Assembly: GCA_022013615.1 (NCBI GenBank)
Contig: JAKLQB010000649.1
Location: 1-5,295 of the forward strand
Reading direction: 5' to 3'
Length of the DNA: 5,295 bases
DNA from: Desulfobacterales bacterium
GTDB lineage: Bacteria; Desulfobacterota; DSM-4660; Desulfatiglandales; Desulfatiglandaceae
The notes under the pieces are model-generated. The model was given only the letters and a program-made list of their open reading frames with translations, had not been told where the DNA came from and did not search any database. Within the stretch, counting starts at the first letter, position 1; every line of letters starts with the position of its first letter. The position numbers were made by a program, and so were the translations under genes. This document shows positions 5,000-5,295 of the stretch, piece after piece.

Positions 5000-5294
5000 C
5001 CAACACCTTCCTGAGCTGTTCCGTCTTTTCCCTTATAACCTGGCTCTCTCCCTCTGCCAGGGCATCTTTCAAATGCAATATGGTCTCTTGAATACGGCGC
5101 AAATCAGCAGTCGAAACTTTCCCCTCTTTTTCCTCCAGGGCTAATTCGGCTGCACGGATCATGCTGTCGGCCCGGATGTTGATTTCCACCTCCTTGCGTC
5201 TTTTCATATCTTCTTCAGCATATACTTCCGCTTCCCGGACCGCCTCTTCTATCTGCTCATCTGACAGCAGATGTGATGCGTCAATGCTTATACC
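4980..5294 (-). CDS. Hsp70 (DnaK-type) C-terminal end, partial, short tail
   Basis: The frame is open from the right edge, so the ATP-ase domain and most of the substrate-binding domain are outside the window. The visible 104 residues match the end of the beta-sandwich and the helical lid: LLSDEQIEEAVREAE aligns with the LSDEDIQKMVRDAE-type motif of DnaK, followed by RADSMI (like the NQGDHLL helix) and a helix running to TEQLRKVL. The protein then stops. E. coli DnaK continues for several dozen more residues, including a disordered tail ending in EEVKDKK. ATG 5207 is internal and not the start. It is probably a non-canonical Hsp70 dedicated to this operon rather than the housekeeping copy. 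The truncated end lies in a heptamer repeat, so the tail may have been lost through repeat invasion. Symbol withheld because the paralogue cannot be decided. Confidence 0.88.
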   Translation of the reverse strand, partial: GISIDASHLLSDEQIEEAVREAEVYAEEDMKRRKEVEINIRADSMIRAAELALEEKEGKVSTADLRRIQETILHLKDALAEGESQVIREKTEQLRKVLAIDNFK

Positions 5295-5295
5295 A

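Overview
The window holds five protein-coding genes, all on the minus strand and probably one operon read from right to left. In transcription order they are: the 3' end of an Hsp70 (DnaK-type) gene; a fusion protein with an N-terminal PH/GRAM-like domain and a C-terminal small-heat-shock (alpha-crystallin) domain; a short Hsp20-type protein; a single-domain response regulator; and a 724-residue tandem ArsA/Get3-type ATPase. The first 469 bases lie downstream of the operon and hold only repeats and, at most, a scrap of an open frame at the left edge. No rRNA, tRNA or CRISPR array was seen.

The gene content looks like a protein-handling module: an Hsp70, two alpha-crystallin-domain proteins and a Get3-like ATPase with a CxxC motif in each half. 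Nothing points to arsenic resistance. Combinations of sHSP-like proteins and ArsA-like ATPases make me think of chaperone genes beside gas vesicle clusters, or of a bacterial client-targeting system, but no gvp structural gene is in the window, so this remains a hypothesis.

The most striking feature is heavy invasion by short repeats. Degenerate tandem heptamers of several unrelated sequences occur at 151-177, in two in-frame insertions inside the ATPase gene (within 1199-1369 and 2354-2428), at both ends of a 292-bp insertion (3549-3840), and across the end of the Hsp70 gene (4965-4999). Small GC-rich hairpins of the type TCCCGCC-nn-GGCGGGA appear between genes and, in degenerate form, inside reading frames. 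The two ATPase insertions sit at the same structural position in the two halves of the protein. The 292-bp element is flanked by a 9-bp direct repeat that duplicates the ribosome binding site of the Hsp20 gene. It carries a decayed copy of a four-helix-bundle (23S rRNA intervening-sequence type) gene and splits the operon. Just before it is a small frameshifted open frame that once abutted the Hsp20 gene.

The organism is a bacterium of moderate GC content. Four-helix-bundle elements and heptamer repeats of this kind are familiar to me from uncultured Desulfobacterota, Nitrospirota and Omnitrophota genomes. That is a loose impression and not a classification.
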